Positions 45,651-58,389 are shown, counted from the stretch's first letter. The stretch is DNA of 64,000 nucleotides from Peromyscus leucopus (GCF_004664715.2 NC_051079.1:56011660-56075659); one strand, 5' to 3'. Numbers and translations are program-made. The notes: generated by a model from the letters alone, not told the origin.

Positions 45651-47005
45651 CTAGGTGCCTCAGTTTCCCCAGGTTATACTTTACATATATCTATGTTCAA
45701 ATGCCTTTTTTTTTTAGAATTTTAAGTTCCTACTTCCTCAACATGCCCCCTCCGTCCCTCCCATCCTCCCTCTCTCCCTCCCTCCCTCAGAATAATCAGT
45801 TCAGTCAGTCTAGTGATCAAGGTTGTCCTGGGACTAATGCCGCATATCTAGAGTAGGAGATCAATTTAGCTTGCTGAATTCCAAAGTCTCTGCCTCTTAG
45901 GGAGGAGTGGGAAGGTGTAACTGGGCATCCTAAGCAGGTGGCCAACAGATTTAATGAGGACTGACTGAATAGTTAGGCTTGGGAGCTGAGACTAGCTCTG
46001 AGCTTTGACAGTTGGGGCAGTATTACTGAAGGAAGCATCTGGACTAATGGCCAGACTGTGTTTCTTAATCCTAGGGATGGAGTACATCCTTGACAGGAGC
46101 AAGGAGTACTCCTCTGTGGTTGCCTCTTCCTGGGCCTCTGCCTTGGAGGTTTGGCCTCATATCATGTCTGCTGAGAATAATTCATTCCTCATATCTTTCC
46201 CAAATGTCTGAGCATCCAGAATTGGGCCACCTGTTGCATACAGAGTTGAACTAGAAACTCTTCAAGGAACTCCCATGAGCCTAGTGACTGTGTCCTCCTG
46301 CTCCAATCCATCTTGGTCAGCTGCCCCATTGCTTGTTCAGGAGCCCCATGTCCTCCTGAGCCCACTGGTTGAAGAGCCTCTAGTAGTATCCCGTTGACTG
46401 TTTGCTCTCAGTATGAAGGCTATGGCTTGCCTTCCTGGTGTCAAACACTATTCGAATCAGGTAGGTAGGTTACTGGAATACACCATGCCTATCTTCTTAG
46501 GGTCTTCCTGTCGTCAGGAACGATCTCTCTCCACATCCTATGTAAACTGGAAGATGTGCTGAAAGCCTCAGTTCTACATCCGTGAAGTAGCCCCAGATTA
46601 TTTCAACCTATAAGGAGACCCCTCACCGCTGGTTGCCTATGCTGGCCTCTTAATACATCATTAGTTTCTCTAATGTTGGATGCTGTGTGCAGCCTTATAA
46701 GTAGACTGTCTGATGTCACTGCTGAGAGTTGCTTCCCAGCTGTCTTTGCACATTTGTGCCCTGTGCTTGGGAGGCAGGTGGGCTAGTGTTTTGGACAGGC
46801 CAGATTTACTGTTGTGTCCTGTGTGCTAATGGGAAGAAGGAGTGTCTGGCTTCTTTGGCCCGAATAGTGGAGGGGATATTGTCTTCATAGCAGTGCCAAG
46901 AATCATCCAGGGAATCATCTCTAAAAATAAATGTGGTTGTTAGGGAGCCTGAAAGGTTAAGTGATCACCAGTATTTGCCATATTTACATAGGACATTTAA
47001 AATTT
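45649..47005. other. Non-coding, no identified element
   Basis: A pyrimidine-rich run lies at 45745-45790. The rest is unique, without supported exons. Confidence 0.4.
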
Positions 47006-47009
47006 GTGA

Positions 47010-47158
47010 GTCCTGATCTTCTTATCTACATAACTGAGAATAACAGTACTTATCACACGGGGCTGTTTTCAGGATTAAGTAAGATTATGTGTATTGTCAC
47101 ATGCTGCCTGGCATGAATTAGCACCTAACAAATGTGAGCTTGTCTCTCCTAGTATTAG
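47010..47158 (+). mobile_element. MIR SINE
   Basis: 'atcttcttatctacataactgagaataacagtacttatcacacggggctgttttcaggattaagtaag' then 'tgctgcctggcatgaattagcacctaacaaatg' matches the MIR 3' two-thirds. Confidence 0.78.
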
Positions 47159-48444
47159 TTACCGAATAGTTCATGAGAAAACTATTCCCTATAATCCTCC
47201 ATAACAGCTGTCCCTAGTAACTGTTTAGGAAAACATTAAAAACGATTCCCTAACTAGTTTTGTATGTGTGTCTATTTGAATGACTCCAAGCCTCCTTTGC
47301 AACTAAAGATTGTGACAGCCTGCCTTTGTTTTATTTTATGATATATTTTCCTTAAATAAAAATCACCACTAAGAAGCGTTACTGGTTTTTATTTCATCTT
47401 ATTTCTTTCTGCTGACTGAAGTGTTGGATGAGTTGGGATTAGTTAGCTGTAAACTTCAGGACGCTTCTGCCTCACTTTGTCATAATTGGCAGCACAAGGG
47501 ACCTAAGGACCAGAGCTGGGGGCAATATTGACGTGGCTAAAGATTTGGGCATCATTACAATTGGCAAAGTCATGGGTAGACACAAGTTTGTGGTCTCAGC
47601 TGAGTAACTAACAGTAAGCCAAGAATTGATTGTGCTCTGAGGGTCACAATTTTCCAAAGGGCAGATAGAAGTGCTCAATTGAAGACTATCCTTGGGCCAG
47701 GAGCATTGCCCTTCTCCTACTCAACTGTAGGTGTTCCTTCAAACCCCTTATTATCTTGACTCATTTTGACAAATACCCACTCTGGAGTTGGGGCCCTGCT
47801 GGATGTTGTTGCGAGTAACCTTTACAAATAAGTCATGTGAAGGAGATGAGTCATTTCATCACTCCAGTCCCCAGCCTGTGGGGCCGAGGTGGAGGGGGCT
47901 GTATCATGGATGTCAAGGAAGGAAGTGGAAAGCAACTTCCTCCACTCATCAAAAAAGTTACTTCTGGGCTGCCATCTGGCAGCAGAAATCACTTCTCTAA
48001 AATTGCTAATAGACTCAAACGGGGCTGAGAGTTCAAAAACTGGTACATCAGCCAGAAATGGGATTGATTGGCATCTTCCTACCATGCTCAGAAATGCGAC
48101 TCCGCTGCATAAAAGAGAGAGGGTGTCTTCCCTCGTATTTCTTCACTATTTCCAAATGCACAAAAGAAACCTACATTCTATTACATGACATTGCTTTGAT
48201 GCATAACTCCTCACATATGATCCCATAAAACAAAGTGTGTGGCATTGCTAAATTCAGAGAGGGCCCACACAGAAATTGAGCAGCTCCAAAACAGGCTGGC
48301 TTGCTGGGTGTTCCTGAGAGGGTACAGCTTCCATTGGATTTATGACTCTCGTTTTATCATTTTCTTCTTCTTTTTTCTTGTCCTTTGTAGATAATTAGAT
48401 CGCATGTTTCAGCTATTGGTGCGGTGTATATAAACGGTGTTCAT
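47159..48444. other. Unique non-coding sequence
   Basis: No repeat is clearly recognised. The open frames at 47788-48188 overlap in several frames on both strands, as expected for chance frames. Confidence 0.4.
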
Positions 48445-48568
48445 GTAGCACAGGCTGGCATTGATCACAGTATGTAGCAGAGGCGAGCCTTAAAGTTCTC
48501 ATCCCCCTGGCAATTCCTCATCTCCCAAGTGCTGGGATGATGGACAGGTGCCATCACACCCGAGTAGT
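48445..48568 (-). mobile_element. B1-like SINE, old
   Basis: 'tagcacaggctggcattgatcac', 'catctcccaagtgctgggatgatggacaggtgccatcacacc' is a reversed, decayed B1. Confidence 0.7.
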
Positions 48569-48654
48569 AAACATTTGCTGAATGGATGGATGAGAATTGC
48601 TTTGGCCTATGTGCATCAATCCCCAGGAGGTACAGGAGGGACTGAAGGAAGACG

Positions 48655-48792
48655 GAGATGCTGGGTAGAGTGGCCCAGACTTGTAATCCTAGCACTTAGG
48701 AGATGGAAACAGGAGGCTTGCCGCAAGTTGAAGGCCACCCCAGTCTAACTAGCATGTTCCAGCTTGGCCAGGACTACAAAGCAAGAACTTGG
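48655..48792 (+). mobile_element. B1 SINE, old
   Basis: 'gatgctgggtagagtggcccagacttgtaatcctagcacttagg', 'ttgaaggccaccccagtctaac', 'gccaggactacaaagcaagaacttggctt'. Confidence 0.7.
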
Positions 48793-49487
48793 CTTAGAAA
48801 GACCAGACAGTAACAGCAGCAATGACAGAAAGAAGTGGACAGATATAGCTCTTCCTGACCTGAGGTGGGGACACCTTTTTCGTGAGGCCGAGAGGAGGAC
48901 TGAGAAAGGGAGAAAGAAAGAGGAAGACAGTTTTCTGTCACTTAGGATCATGGTTTCTTTCCTCAGGAAACCATCTAGGAAGCAGAATAACAGGCTTGGA
49001 AGAGGATGAGGGAAAAATCGTGGTTTACAGTCAAGTGTAGTCCCCAGAGAAATAAAGGAATGGTGAATGGATGGGTGAACCATGGGAAATGCCAGATGAT
49101 TCAGAATCAGGGACCAGGCATTTGAAGTCCTGGGGGTTCTAGAGGTAGCTTGTTCTTCTCGAAGCTTAATGGGCACGGTAACTCATGACACACAACTCCA
49201 AATTGATAGGTTGGCTTTCCTTGCTGAGCCTGAGGCTTTTGGGAATAAATGATGTTTGTTTCTCCGCCCCTACAGACTGACCCACCAGAGTTTCATCACG
49301 TGTCTTCTTTTTATCCCTGATTTTCAGTAGAAATAAAGCCAGCAATGTAATTTCATCTAGGATTCATGCGAATCTTAAGATTACAGTGTAAAATTGAGGT
49401 TTCATCTCAATTGGAAAATTTTTTATGAAGCATTAAAAAAAAAAATGAAAGGCTTACAGAAACTTTGGTTTTTAGACATGTTTAATG
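48793..49487. other. Non-coding, no identified element
   Basis: Unique sequence. The 143-codon minus frame (48745-49176) begins inside the old B1 and has no recognisable domain. Confidence 0.4.
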
Positions 49488-49563
49488 TCTGGCTGGAGGT
49501 GTAGCTCAGTGGTAGATTGTGTCTAGCAAGTGTCAATTCTGTATGTACCAGCATTGAAAAAAT
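49488..49563 (+). mobile_element. ID SINE (BC1-related)
   Basis: 'ctggaggtgtagctcagtggtagattgtgtctagcaagtgtc' with a short A-rich tail is an ID element. The tRNA-like A box is intact but the B box is decayed. It is not a functional tRNA. Confidence 0.78.
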
Positions 49564-50686
49564 ACACTTAATGCAATTTTAATTTAAGAACTCGTGTTTT
49601 TTTCTTTCTGTATAAAGAAACTTTGCCCACTTCCTCTTTTCTCTGTTTCATTATCTTTGATCTAAAGCCCACCATAGCGACAAGCTGTGAATAGAAAGTG
49701 GATAGCTTCTCCTGGAAGAGAAAGTTGAAAATGGAGCCCTCCAAAATGAAGAAAAATCTGGAGGAATACTACTACCTAAATACATCATTGTTTTGCTCAA
49801 CAACACATGAATAGTCCTCATATGTTTTATGTCAATTTTTCCAAAGAAGCAACCTCCAGGACCCTGTAGTCATAAATTTATTTTTGAAACAAGGAAGGCC
49901 TTGTGATTATCAACTTTCTGGATATGAGACCAGATGTTTTGAAAATCGTTTCTAGTGGAGGAGTTTCTCACCTTTCTCAAAGATACATCTTTTGGCCTCA
50001 CATTAACTTGAGAGCATCTAAGAGGACCTAAGGAAAGAAGTCTGTTGTTGAAGATTATATTTATAGTTCTTGATGAACTGAATACATTTACAAGCTGCAT
50101 TTTGAAATCATAATAATCTCATGTGAAGCAATCAAAATTCCAAAATCATCTAATCAAGAATGACATCAGAGGCAAACAATCTGTAGATGGAGTAGGTATA
50201 ATTCTCCCTGTAAAGCTTCCATTTAGCGCAGATGTTCTAATTCAGTGGATTAAGTCAAGAAGTGTTGAGTTAAGTTGCCCGGAAGACAGTTTCTTGGAAA
50301 AGGTGAAACAACATGAACTCAAATTTCCTAAGTAAAAAGAGGAGTTCATCGCCGCCTCAATCCCTCCATCCAGCGGTTCCCAACCACACTACTTCCTCAG
50401 GCCCCAGAAGAGAACTGAGCTACCATAGAGAACAGGGAGGTCATTGCAGAAGGAAAGAGTTACCTTCAAAGGCTGGCCTTGGCGTTGTCTGAGACCTGGA
50501 TAAATGTGCGTGTTCCTTCTTTATCTGGAAGATTCTGTCTGATTCCTCACCTTCTAGCCCTTCCTTTCCCATAGGGTTGAGACTTAGAACCAAAAAAGAA
50601 CAGCCAACAACTCCAGCAGCTTTTTAGTTCCAAACATATTTTGGTTCATTGATGGAGACATATGGATTTAGAAATACAAGATCTGT
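49564..50686. other. Repeat-poor non-coding sequence
   Basis: No SINE or LTR is recognisable. It forms part of the long repeat-poor block around the open frame at 50687. Confidence 0.45.
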
Positions 50687-51343
50687 GTGTTTTATGTCTG
50701 CCTTGAATCTTACCGTTCTGGCATCTTGATTGGGGTGACCTTTGATGCTAAGTGGGTGGAGACGGGATATATTGACATGGCCCCAGTTGTTCCAACATTT
50801 GCGTTCTGGCCCCTGATCCAGAAACAGAACTGCCGGCTCCAAAGGTCTGTTGTTAACAGTTTACGCGGTGTTGTCAGAACCACATTCATTCTTTACTGTT
50901 TTCTTATTGCTTTTATAATAAATATTTACAGATTTATTGCATACTTATTTTCCAAATGGATAGACATTTTTAGAAATGACATTTCTGAACGTGCAGAAGC
51001 TATCTGGCACATATACAGTGCATCGTACCATGTGTTTTCTGACAAGAGCATCATCGAAACTGTCTCCATCGTTTATCTGATGAAACTGTATAGCAATCCG
51101 TTGTATCAAGTTTATGGCCCGTTCTTCTCCTCTACGCTTTTTATTTTTACATCTGACACGGGGAAAATGGCAATATTTTCTTTATTCTCTAACAAAGGAA
51201 TCTGTAAAAGCCGTAAGAAGGACTCTCTCCTTTGCAAGTGTAGGAGATCTAATACTAAACAGCTCCGCTCTTCTGCTGTAGTGTCTATGTGGACTTACAA
51301 TGTCAATGGATTGAATCTTTTCTCTAAGGACAGAGCTGGGTGA
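50687..51343 (+). other. Unexplained 218-codon open frame, probably not a gene
   Basis: This is the longest open frame in the window and lies in repeat-poor unique sequence. It opens with GTG; the first ATG is at 50777, leaving 188 codons to the stop. The translation has one hydrophobic stretch (about residues 66-90, Ile/Leu/Phe-rich with Ile-Ile-Asn-Ile-Tyr-Arg) and a basic Lys/Arg/Cys-rich part near residues 175-195. I recognise no domain. There is no obvious promoter, Kozak context or nearby AATAAA tied to it. It could be a chance frame in an AT-rich conserved element, an intronless novel gene, or a decayed pseudogene; chance is most likely. Confidence 0.15.
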
Positions 51344-52911
51344 ACAAAAACAACAAAATTCATGTAAGGCACTTTAAGTTGTCTTAATGTTTAAGCAACG
51401 GATGATTTAAAAATCAAACTGTTTTAGCGTTTGCTGAAGAGCACAACCACAAAAGAATTTTTGGGATTATTTAGGAGGCATAGCATCGTGTGAAGCAGTA
51501 GGTTGGTGATTTTCCCTGACAAGCTATGGAATGGTTCTAATGCTTGCTGCAAAAGACGTTCTGTGACGCTCTTGGAATCACAGGATGGCAGAAGAAGAAT
51601 AAGCAGAACCTATTGTTCTTTTATTGTCTTGATTTTGAAAGATTTGGGTGTTTTGCTGGGGAGTTTTGTTGTTTTAATTAATAGTTCAAGATTTAAAGCC
51701 ATGTGTATAAAAACATCCACAAAAGCCGAGAATCAGCACAGCAGCTCCAGGTGATTTCGATTCTGTTGAGAGGTAGATTTGGGTATTTATGATCACAACC
51801 ACAGTGTCTGTGTTTGTAATTCTTAAGTCCCTACTTGACTTAAAGTGATAACGGAGACTTAGCTCATGGGGATTCTTGACATATTTTGTCCTCCAAAGAG
51901 CCCTTAATGACAGGCAAACTCTGCCCAGAGGAGAAAGAGGATTACAAACAGAATGTGCATGTTTGTTTACATAAAAACTGCAGCTAGGATTGAAGAGGGG
52001 GTATTTTAAGGAAGACGATTTTGATCACTTGTAAGACAAGCATTCAAACCACAGAACTTTTAACAATTAAATGGCCTTTGACAGGCAGGGAATCCCTGTT
52101 ATCAGATGTGTTCACACAGCTTGACTCCATTATTCTGCCTTGTACTCACTGGTGTCCCGGGCATCTGTGTCACCGAAGGAAAACATTCTGAAATCCATGT
52201 TCTTTCAGTTAATGCCTACACAGTTTCATCAAAGTAGGGTTTTCACTAACTGGTCATTAGGAATATTTGGGTTGAAGTCTTTGATTTCTCAGCATATATT
52301 TTTATTTTTTAAGATGAATATAAACAAAATTCCAGGAAGACTCTGAAGACCCTTACATATTCTACTCTGCTTAAATGCTCTAGAGCAGTGGTTATTTAGA
52401 AAAATGATCCACTCATGGGAAAGTATCGGTCCCCTTCGGATGGTACCTTTTAGTCTCCACTTGAATGTGTAAAACGAATTTTAATAGAAATGTTTTTCCT
52501 TATTAAATAAGTTTGAGTTAGTAAGGATTTTTTCCATCTGCACTTGTTAGATGATATACTTTTAAAAGATAAAACTACAACTCAAATATAAAGTGAGAAT
52601 GTGCTAAAGTTTTTATTTGACTCATTTGTTGAGGGGGGATATAAAACAGTGCATCATTCAAGTAATGGAAGAAAGTTCTGCTTTCTCCAAGTGGAAGGAA
52701 GAACCAGGTAGATCTCTAAGTTGTTGGGACATGCAGTAAAGCACTTGTATGGCTCAGAGCCTGGTTTTTCATGGAAGAATCAAGTCGACAGAACCTGCCT
52801 GGACCGTTTTGTATCTCTATAAAGAAGGACGTGTTCCTGGCTAGAAAGAGACTACAAACTCACTCCTATTTCATCTGAGTTAAATAAGCCTAATCACAGG
52901 GGATGCTTTGT
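51344..52911. other. Repeat-poor non-coding sequence
   Basis: No repeats are recognised. The sequence is moderately AT-rich. Confidence 0.45.
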
Positions 52912-53130
52912 TACTTTTTAAAGATGTATTTATGTATTTGAGTGTTAGTTTATATGATTTCATGTGCACTTTGTGTACCCCAGAGCCTTTAGAGGCTAGA
53001 AGAAGGCATTGGATGCCCTGGAACTGGAGTTATGGGCAGTTGTGAGCCACCTGATGTGGGTGTTGGTAACTAAACCAGGTCCTCTGGAAGAGCAGCAAGT
53101 GACCTTAACTGCTGTCCATTTCCATATCTT
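52912..53130 (-). mobile_element. B3/B2 SINE
   Basis: 'tttttaaagatgtatttatgtatttgagtg', 'gaagaaggcattggatgccctggaactggagttatgggcagttgtgagccacctgatgtgggtg', 'aaaccaggtcctctggaagagcagc'. Confidence 0.85.
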
Positions 53131-53359
53131 CAAAGACAGTTTTTCCCAGCCCCTTCCTCTGAGATACTTTCTCATGACTTTGAGATACTCCTATTAATGA
53201 GTATTCTGGATAAAACCATCTCCCTAATTGCCTGGTGAATTTTGTAAAAGTTTCAATTAGATTTTGGGTCATGTGAGAATAAATTTGGTTTTTGGAAATG
53301 ATAAAACTTATTAAGAGGCAGATAAGAGTAAGAGATGAGTGGTTGAGAGCTGGACTTTC

Positions 53360-53505
53360 TGGAATTATACACCTGGACTCCCAGCACCTGGAAGGTGGAG
53401 CCAGGAGGATTGAAAGCTTATGGCTAGCCTCAGCTACATTAGGAAGTTCCAGACCAGCCTAGGTTATATCGTACCCTATCTCTAAAACATCAAAACACCA
53501 AACAC
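53360..53505 (+). mobile_element. B1 SINE, old
   Basis: 'cacctggactcccagcacctggaaggtggagccaggaggattg', 'ctagcctcagctacattaggaagttccagaccagcctagg', 'ctatctctaaaacatc'. Confidence 0.75.
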
Positions 53506-53829
53506 ATCAACCAAGCTGGGAAGTCCAGTTGGACAACATTCTTACAGGCAGAACCACTCACACAGAAAGAAGTACAGGTGGCCGGTTTCTTGGGTGGCAT
53601 CTAAGAGAGCCCTGAAAACCAAAGAGTTCAAAAGCACAGCCCAATGCTATCAATATCCAAATACCCAGAGAAACCATAGCCTCTTAAGTAAACACCAAAA
53701 AACCCCCAAAGCAATCTTGTAACTCTGTAGTTCTTCAGCACACTGCTATTTCTGATGCTGTACTGTCTCCCAATCTCCTCATCTGTAAATCTAGGCTGCT
53801 GGGCTTGATGGCTGGTGGTCTGAGGCACT

Positions 53830-54190
53830 TTTCCTATTGTGATCAATTACTCTGACGAGAGTTACTGAAGGGAGAAAAGGTCTATTTCCGATCCCACTTT
53901 CCCAGCATAGTTTATCATAGCAGAGAAGTCGGGCGTCCGGGCTTGAAACACACTTGGTCATATCACGTGCACAGTCATGGATGGAGGAGAGAGGGATGGA
54001 TGGAACATTTGTGCTCAGCTGGCTTTCCCCATTTTATACACTATAAAACCCTCACCCTGGTTATAGTCCCATCCACATTGGGAGGGCCTTCTCCTCTCAA
54101 CGTGTCAAGATGATCCCCCACAGGCATGCCCAGAAGTTTGCCTTCCAGCTGAGCTCTCCACCCTGTCAAGTTATAATTAACACTAATAGC
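53830..54190 (-). mobile_element. MaLR/ERVL-like LTR
   Basis: 'agggagaaaaggtctatttccgatccc', 'catagcagagaagtcggg', 'tttgtgctcagctggctttccccattttatacac', 'gtcaagttataattaacactaatagc' is a reversed LTR of the same class as 21625-22000. Confidence 0.65.
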
Positions 54191-56932
54191 CACGCTAATA
54201 TTCCTTTACAATTTTCTTTCGGAACTCTAAAATTTAAGCAACAGTTTACAACAATGGGAGTAACGTAGTTTTCTTTTTTTTGTACATGAAAATTGGACTG
54301 TACTAAGAAACTGCGACTTTACTACTAATATCTAAAATTCTAAGTAAGTTAAGAGATGAATGACAACTGTAAGATCAAAGTCAAAATTGACTGCCTGTAA
54401 GTGCTTCACTCTTTCAAGCAATGTTGCTTTTACTAGGGTATTAGCTATCAGTTCGGACGCTGTGGTACCCGTAAACTGAAATTAAAAAGCAGAGTAAAGG
54501 AATAGTGGCTGGAAAGGTTGTGTTTCTTACGGTTCAAGTGGGAGCTTACAAAGAAGAGCCTAAGATACCGAATCTGTGCATCAGGAGGACATTACAATTA
54601 AAAACCTCTACGTACTGAACACAGATGCAATCAGATTTTATAAAACAAATAATGCTAGACATTAAGACAGCTTAACCCAACACCGTGATAGTAATGGCTT
54701 CAATATTTCACTATCAATGCTAATATTCCTCAGATTTTTAATACCAGGAGGTCCTCCGTCATTTCTTGTTCAGTTTTCGAGTACAATTTGATCCGTTAAT
54801 TTCAAAGTTCCCGTAGCTAAGCGGGGAGAAACTGAAGAATGTGGGTCTTTCTTGTCTACACTCATCTTCAAATTGAACCCTAAACAAAAACTATTTTTAT
54901 TAGGCAATGTCATTGCCAAACATTCTAAGGGAAATCAGGTTTTAGATGCACTTTAGAAATCCAATTCCATCAATGAGGTTCATTAACTACTAGGCTAGGA
55001 GAAGGCTGAAGTGGGCTGAGAAATGTCTAATCTTTAGAAACTAAAGAGAAATAGTTGAACTGTGATAAGCCAGAGAATTTGAATGTTTTGTAGTATGTGA
55101 TTTATTAAGCCATTAGTGAATCTCTTACAAACTGTGAAGTGGGCATATTATCAGCCTTCTCTTTACTGTTGGTTAAAATGACACAGGAGGTAAGGATATG
55201 TTGGCTAAGGTTACAGAGTCACAAGGGAACAAGCCACATGTGGGCCCCATTGTAAGATATTGACAACCTTGTAATTCTAAAAAAGAAAGGAAAGAAGTAA
55301 AACAAAACAAAAGAAAGCAAAAACAAAAAACAAAACAAAATCCAAACAACCCTCCATCTAACCCTGCCACCTCAATACTCAGAAAGGGAGTAAAGATCAA
55401 ATCTAGGGCAGATACGTGGATGAACGAAACCCCTTCTTTGTGGCCCGAAGGAGGAAAGGCACTCTTGGTTCCCTGCTCCCAGCCTCGCCTTGGATGCGAG
55501 TTGATTAGCGCAGTGACATGGTGGAGAAAAATGCACCTCTGCTCGGAGTTGCTTTCCCAGAGCTTGTCATGCCCTGGGATCCGTTCATCTTTCCCCCTCA
55601 TGATAATATGTGGTCTTTGCTAGGACTCCTGTGGTTTGACACCAGCCTATACGGGAGATTATGGCAGCTTTTGTTTTCTTAAAAAGCTAGCCGCTCTGAG
55701 AAATGGCTTGAGAGAGCAGGCGAGGTTGGTTTGACTCCAACAAAGCAGTCAAGTGTAACTAATACTGTGTTATTAGCACGGGGTGAAATTTTCAACTTTC
55801 TGTATCTTGATGAAACATAGACAATAAAAATTGCTCAGTGACTTTTTCTAACCTTTCTAACCTGTATTTTACTCCCCGAGACCACGATCCACTTTGCATT
55901 CACAGACAATAAGCCAGGGAGCATGAAGGTGTGCCACTCATGGCTAAGGACAGCTTTGCCTAAATGAAACAGTTATGTGTGCCAAACCCAAGTCTCAAGA
56001 AGTCTTGTGGTGTTCCAGGTACTAGAATGTTTATCTTCATGACAGATCGGAGCCGTCATCTGGGGGAGAATCCGTCCGTCATTCAAAAGTTCTGAAAAAC
56101 CTTGGTCAAGTCCCCAAGTGTGACAGAAAACATTTTCTGCATCCCCGTGGATATTTAATTAATCTAATTGTTTTGAAATGTTCCCTTCTAAAATACAGTA
56201 GAAGGGAAACGATACAATGTATTAAAATCACAGTGGTCGTAGTCAAGGCCCATTAACATTGCCAGTACAGAAATCTATACACGAATATCTTTGTTTGGGG
56301 TTTCTCTAGCTTTTCTCTCCTTTAGGCATTTGGGAAGGCTTGGAATAAGGCATATAACTTTGAAATGCATCTTTTTGCTGTCAGGAATTAAGAGATCAGG
56401 GGCATCATGAGTTTGTATTTTATAAGAAAAAAAGAATGCAATTTGTGACCACCTTTTATAAATGCTGGAAAAAGAAAGCTAACGTGGAGGTCAACTTGGG
56501 AAGAGCTCCCATGGCTGGCTCAGACTTCTGTATACTAAGCACCACTGCCGTGGAGGTATCCAGTCCACATTTCTCCCAGGATTCCCTGTTTCTAACTTAA
56601 CAGTCACCTCCGTCCCTACTGCAGGCACTTTGGACTGCAGGAGGAACATGGACTGGGGTTGGGTGAGGTCTATGAGAAGATGATAGAGCAGGTCCTTGGA
56701 GCCAGCAGGGAAGCTATGTGCTGATTATAATGCCCAAAGAACAAAGTGGTAGAGACAGAAACAGCAGCCCTCACACATTTTCACTCCAGACTCGGGGCAA
56801 AAAATATTTAGATACCCCTAAAACCAGTTCTTAGTAAGCCATTGGGCTTTCTTCTATCTCTCAGAGTTTTCTTTTAGTTCCAAGGCTTACTTCTCAAAAT
56901 GTTACCTGTCAGAATGTTAAAACCAAGGGTCA
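54191..56932. other. Long repeat-poor block
   Basis: About 2.7 kb without a recognisable SINE, LTR or microsatellite except an A-rich run at 55280-55345. Several parts (54720-55000, 55680-55860, 56150-56270) are AT-rich with TAAT/ATTA and ACAAT cores such as 'ggatatttaattaatctaattg'. No supported exon is visible; the 142-codon minus frame (55173-55601) includes a poly-Phe/Cys run from the A-rich tract. Confidence 0.5.
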
Positions 56933-57002
56933 AAAGTAGAGTTGATCTATTTGAATGGGGCGTGCCATAGCCCTATGGAATCCTCCTGGGTTCTTCCCTA
57001 TG

Positions 57003-57063
<61 letters not shown>

Positions 57064-57156
57064 GTAGAGTTGATCTGTTTGAATGGGGTACACCACAGTC
57101 CAATTCTTCCTGGGTTCTTCTCTATTATATGCCTGTGTGTGCATGTGTGCATGCAT

Positions 57157-57193
<37 letters not shown>

Positions 57194-57265
57194 GTAGAGT
57201 TGATCTGTTTGAATGGGGCATGCCACAGCCCTATGGAATCCTCCTGGGTTCTTCCCTATGAAATG

Positions 57266-57306
<41 letters not shown>
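56933..57306. repeat. Triplicated ~130-bp unit with (TG)n tails
   Basis: 'aaagtagagttgatct' starts three head-to-tail units at 56933, 57061 and 57191. Each has a 70-80 bp body ('tttgaatgggg', 'cctgggttctt') and ends in (TG)n. Copies 1 and 3 share 'agccctatggaatcctcctgggttcttccctatga' while copy 2 is diverged and has a variant TG/CATG tail. Confidence 0.95.
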
Positions 57307-57309
<3 letters not shown>

Positions 57310-58220
57310 AACCAAAATGTGTGGTATAATTCTTGTGTAAGGAACATAAAACTATGAAATTTTACATAAGAGAAGTCTGGGCAAGACGGAAAGAGGAAGT
57401 GGGATGTATAGAAAGAAGAAGGGGGACAGATGTGAGACAGGCAGTTGAAAAGACCCACAGCCTCAGCGACCCTGGAGGGAAATTTGTTCCAGAGATCTGA
57501 GGAGAAAATCATATGTGATTTGAAAAGAAGCAAAGCAACCCCCTACACACACACACCAGAAACTATACCTCTATTTATAAAATTTTGTAGCGTTCGAAGC
57601 ATTTATTTAAGCAGAGTATCATTTCCCTTTTCTTTAATCGGATGGGTGGCTAAAGTCACCATTATGTAACAGTGGGGTAAGACGGTGAAAAAATAAGCGA
57701 GGGCAACCAGGCTGAGCAGGGATCACCGGGATGGGCAGGATGCAGGGCCTGCACGTGGAAGGAAGAGATGGAGAACACGTCTAGAAAGAACTTTGTGAAG
57801 GAGTGAGGTGCTGAGGGAAAGAGCAATGAAGGAGCAAGAAGAGGGAGAGCAAGGCAGCCAAGAACAAGGTCAGAGAGGTGTGGTGAGAAGACCATCAAGC
57901 TTCGAGCACCACAGACCCGGAGGAGTGTTCTCTGTCTGGCCCCTCTCAATCTAACAAGAAGAAAGGGCAGTGAGAGGAAGCGCATTCATTTCATGTCCAG
58001 GTGGATTACATTTTGGCTCTAAATCACATCCCATCCTTTAATTTTGGTTTTGGCCGGTCACTCAATAATTCGTGTCTCTAGGCTTTGTCAGAGAGAGTGA
58101 GGAAGGCTCCTAGAGCATCCACGCTCATGCCTAGAGAGCGACATTCCGGATTCTTTGTTTTACGCACTCAGACTGAGGGCCGCTGACATCCACCTCTCTC
58201 ATCCTTGGTAGAGTACCCCT
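57307..58220. other. Non-coding, no identified element
   Basis: Purine-rich unique sequence around 57360-57430 and 57780-57860. No exon is supported. Confidence 0.4.
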
Positions 58221-58235
58221 GCTTTTCTCTTTCTT

Positions 58236-58389
58236 TTTTTGAGACAGGGTTTCTCTGTGTAGTTTTGGAGCCTGTCCTGGAACTCCCTCTGTAGCCCAAG
58301 CTGGCCTCGAACTCACAGAGATCCGCCTGCCTCTGCCTCCTGAGTGCTCGGATTAAAGGCGTGCGCCGCCGCTGCCGCCACCATCCAGC
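58236..58389 (-). mobile_element. Young B1 SINE with TSD
   Basis: Reversed B1 ('gagacagggtttctctgtgtagttttgg', 'ggcctcgaactcacagagatccgcc', 'ggattaaaggcgtgcgcc') with a GCC-rich 5' end. A perfect 15-bp duplication 'gcttttctctttctt' flanks it at 58221-58235 and 58390-58404. Confidence 0.96.

Noticed and set aside
45443..45856. 137-codon plus-strand open frame
   Set aside because: It spans the (GA)n tract (Arg-Glu run) and a pyrimidine-rich repeat; no domain is recognisable.
48745..49176. 143-codon minus-strand open frame
   Set aside because: It ends inside an old B1 and has low-complexity Leu/Ser-rich composition with no recognisable domain.
49488..49563. tRNA-like sequence with an A-box
   Set aside because: It is an ID SINE with a decayed B box and an A-rich tail, and it cannot fold as a complete tRNA.
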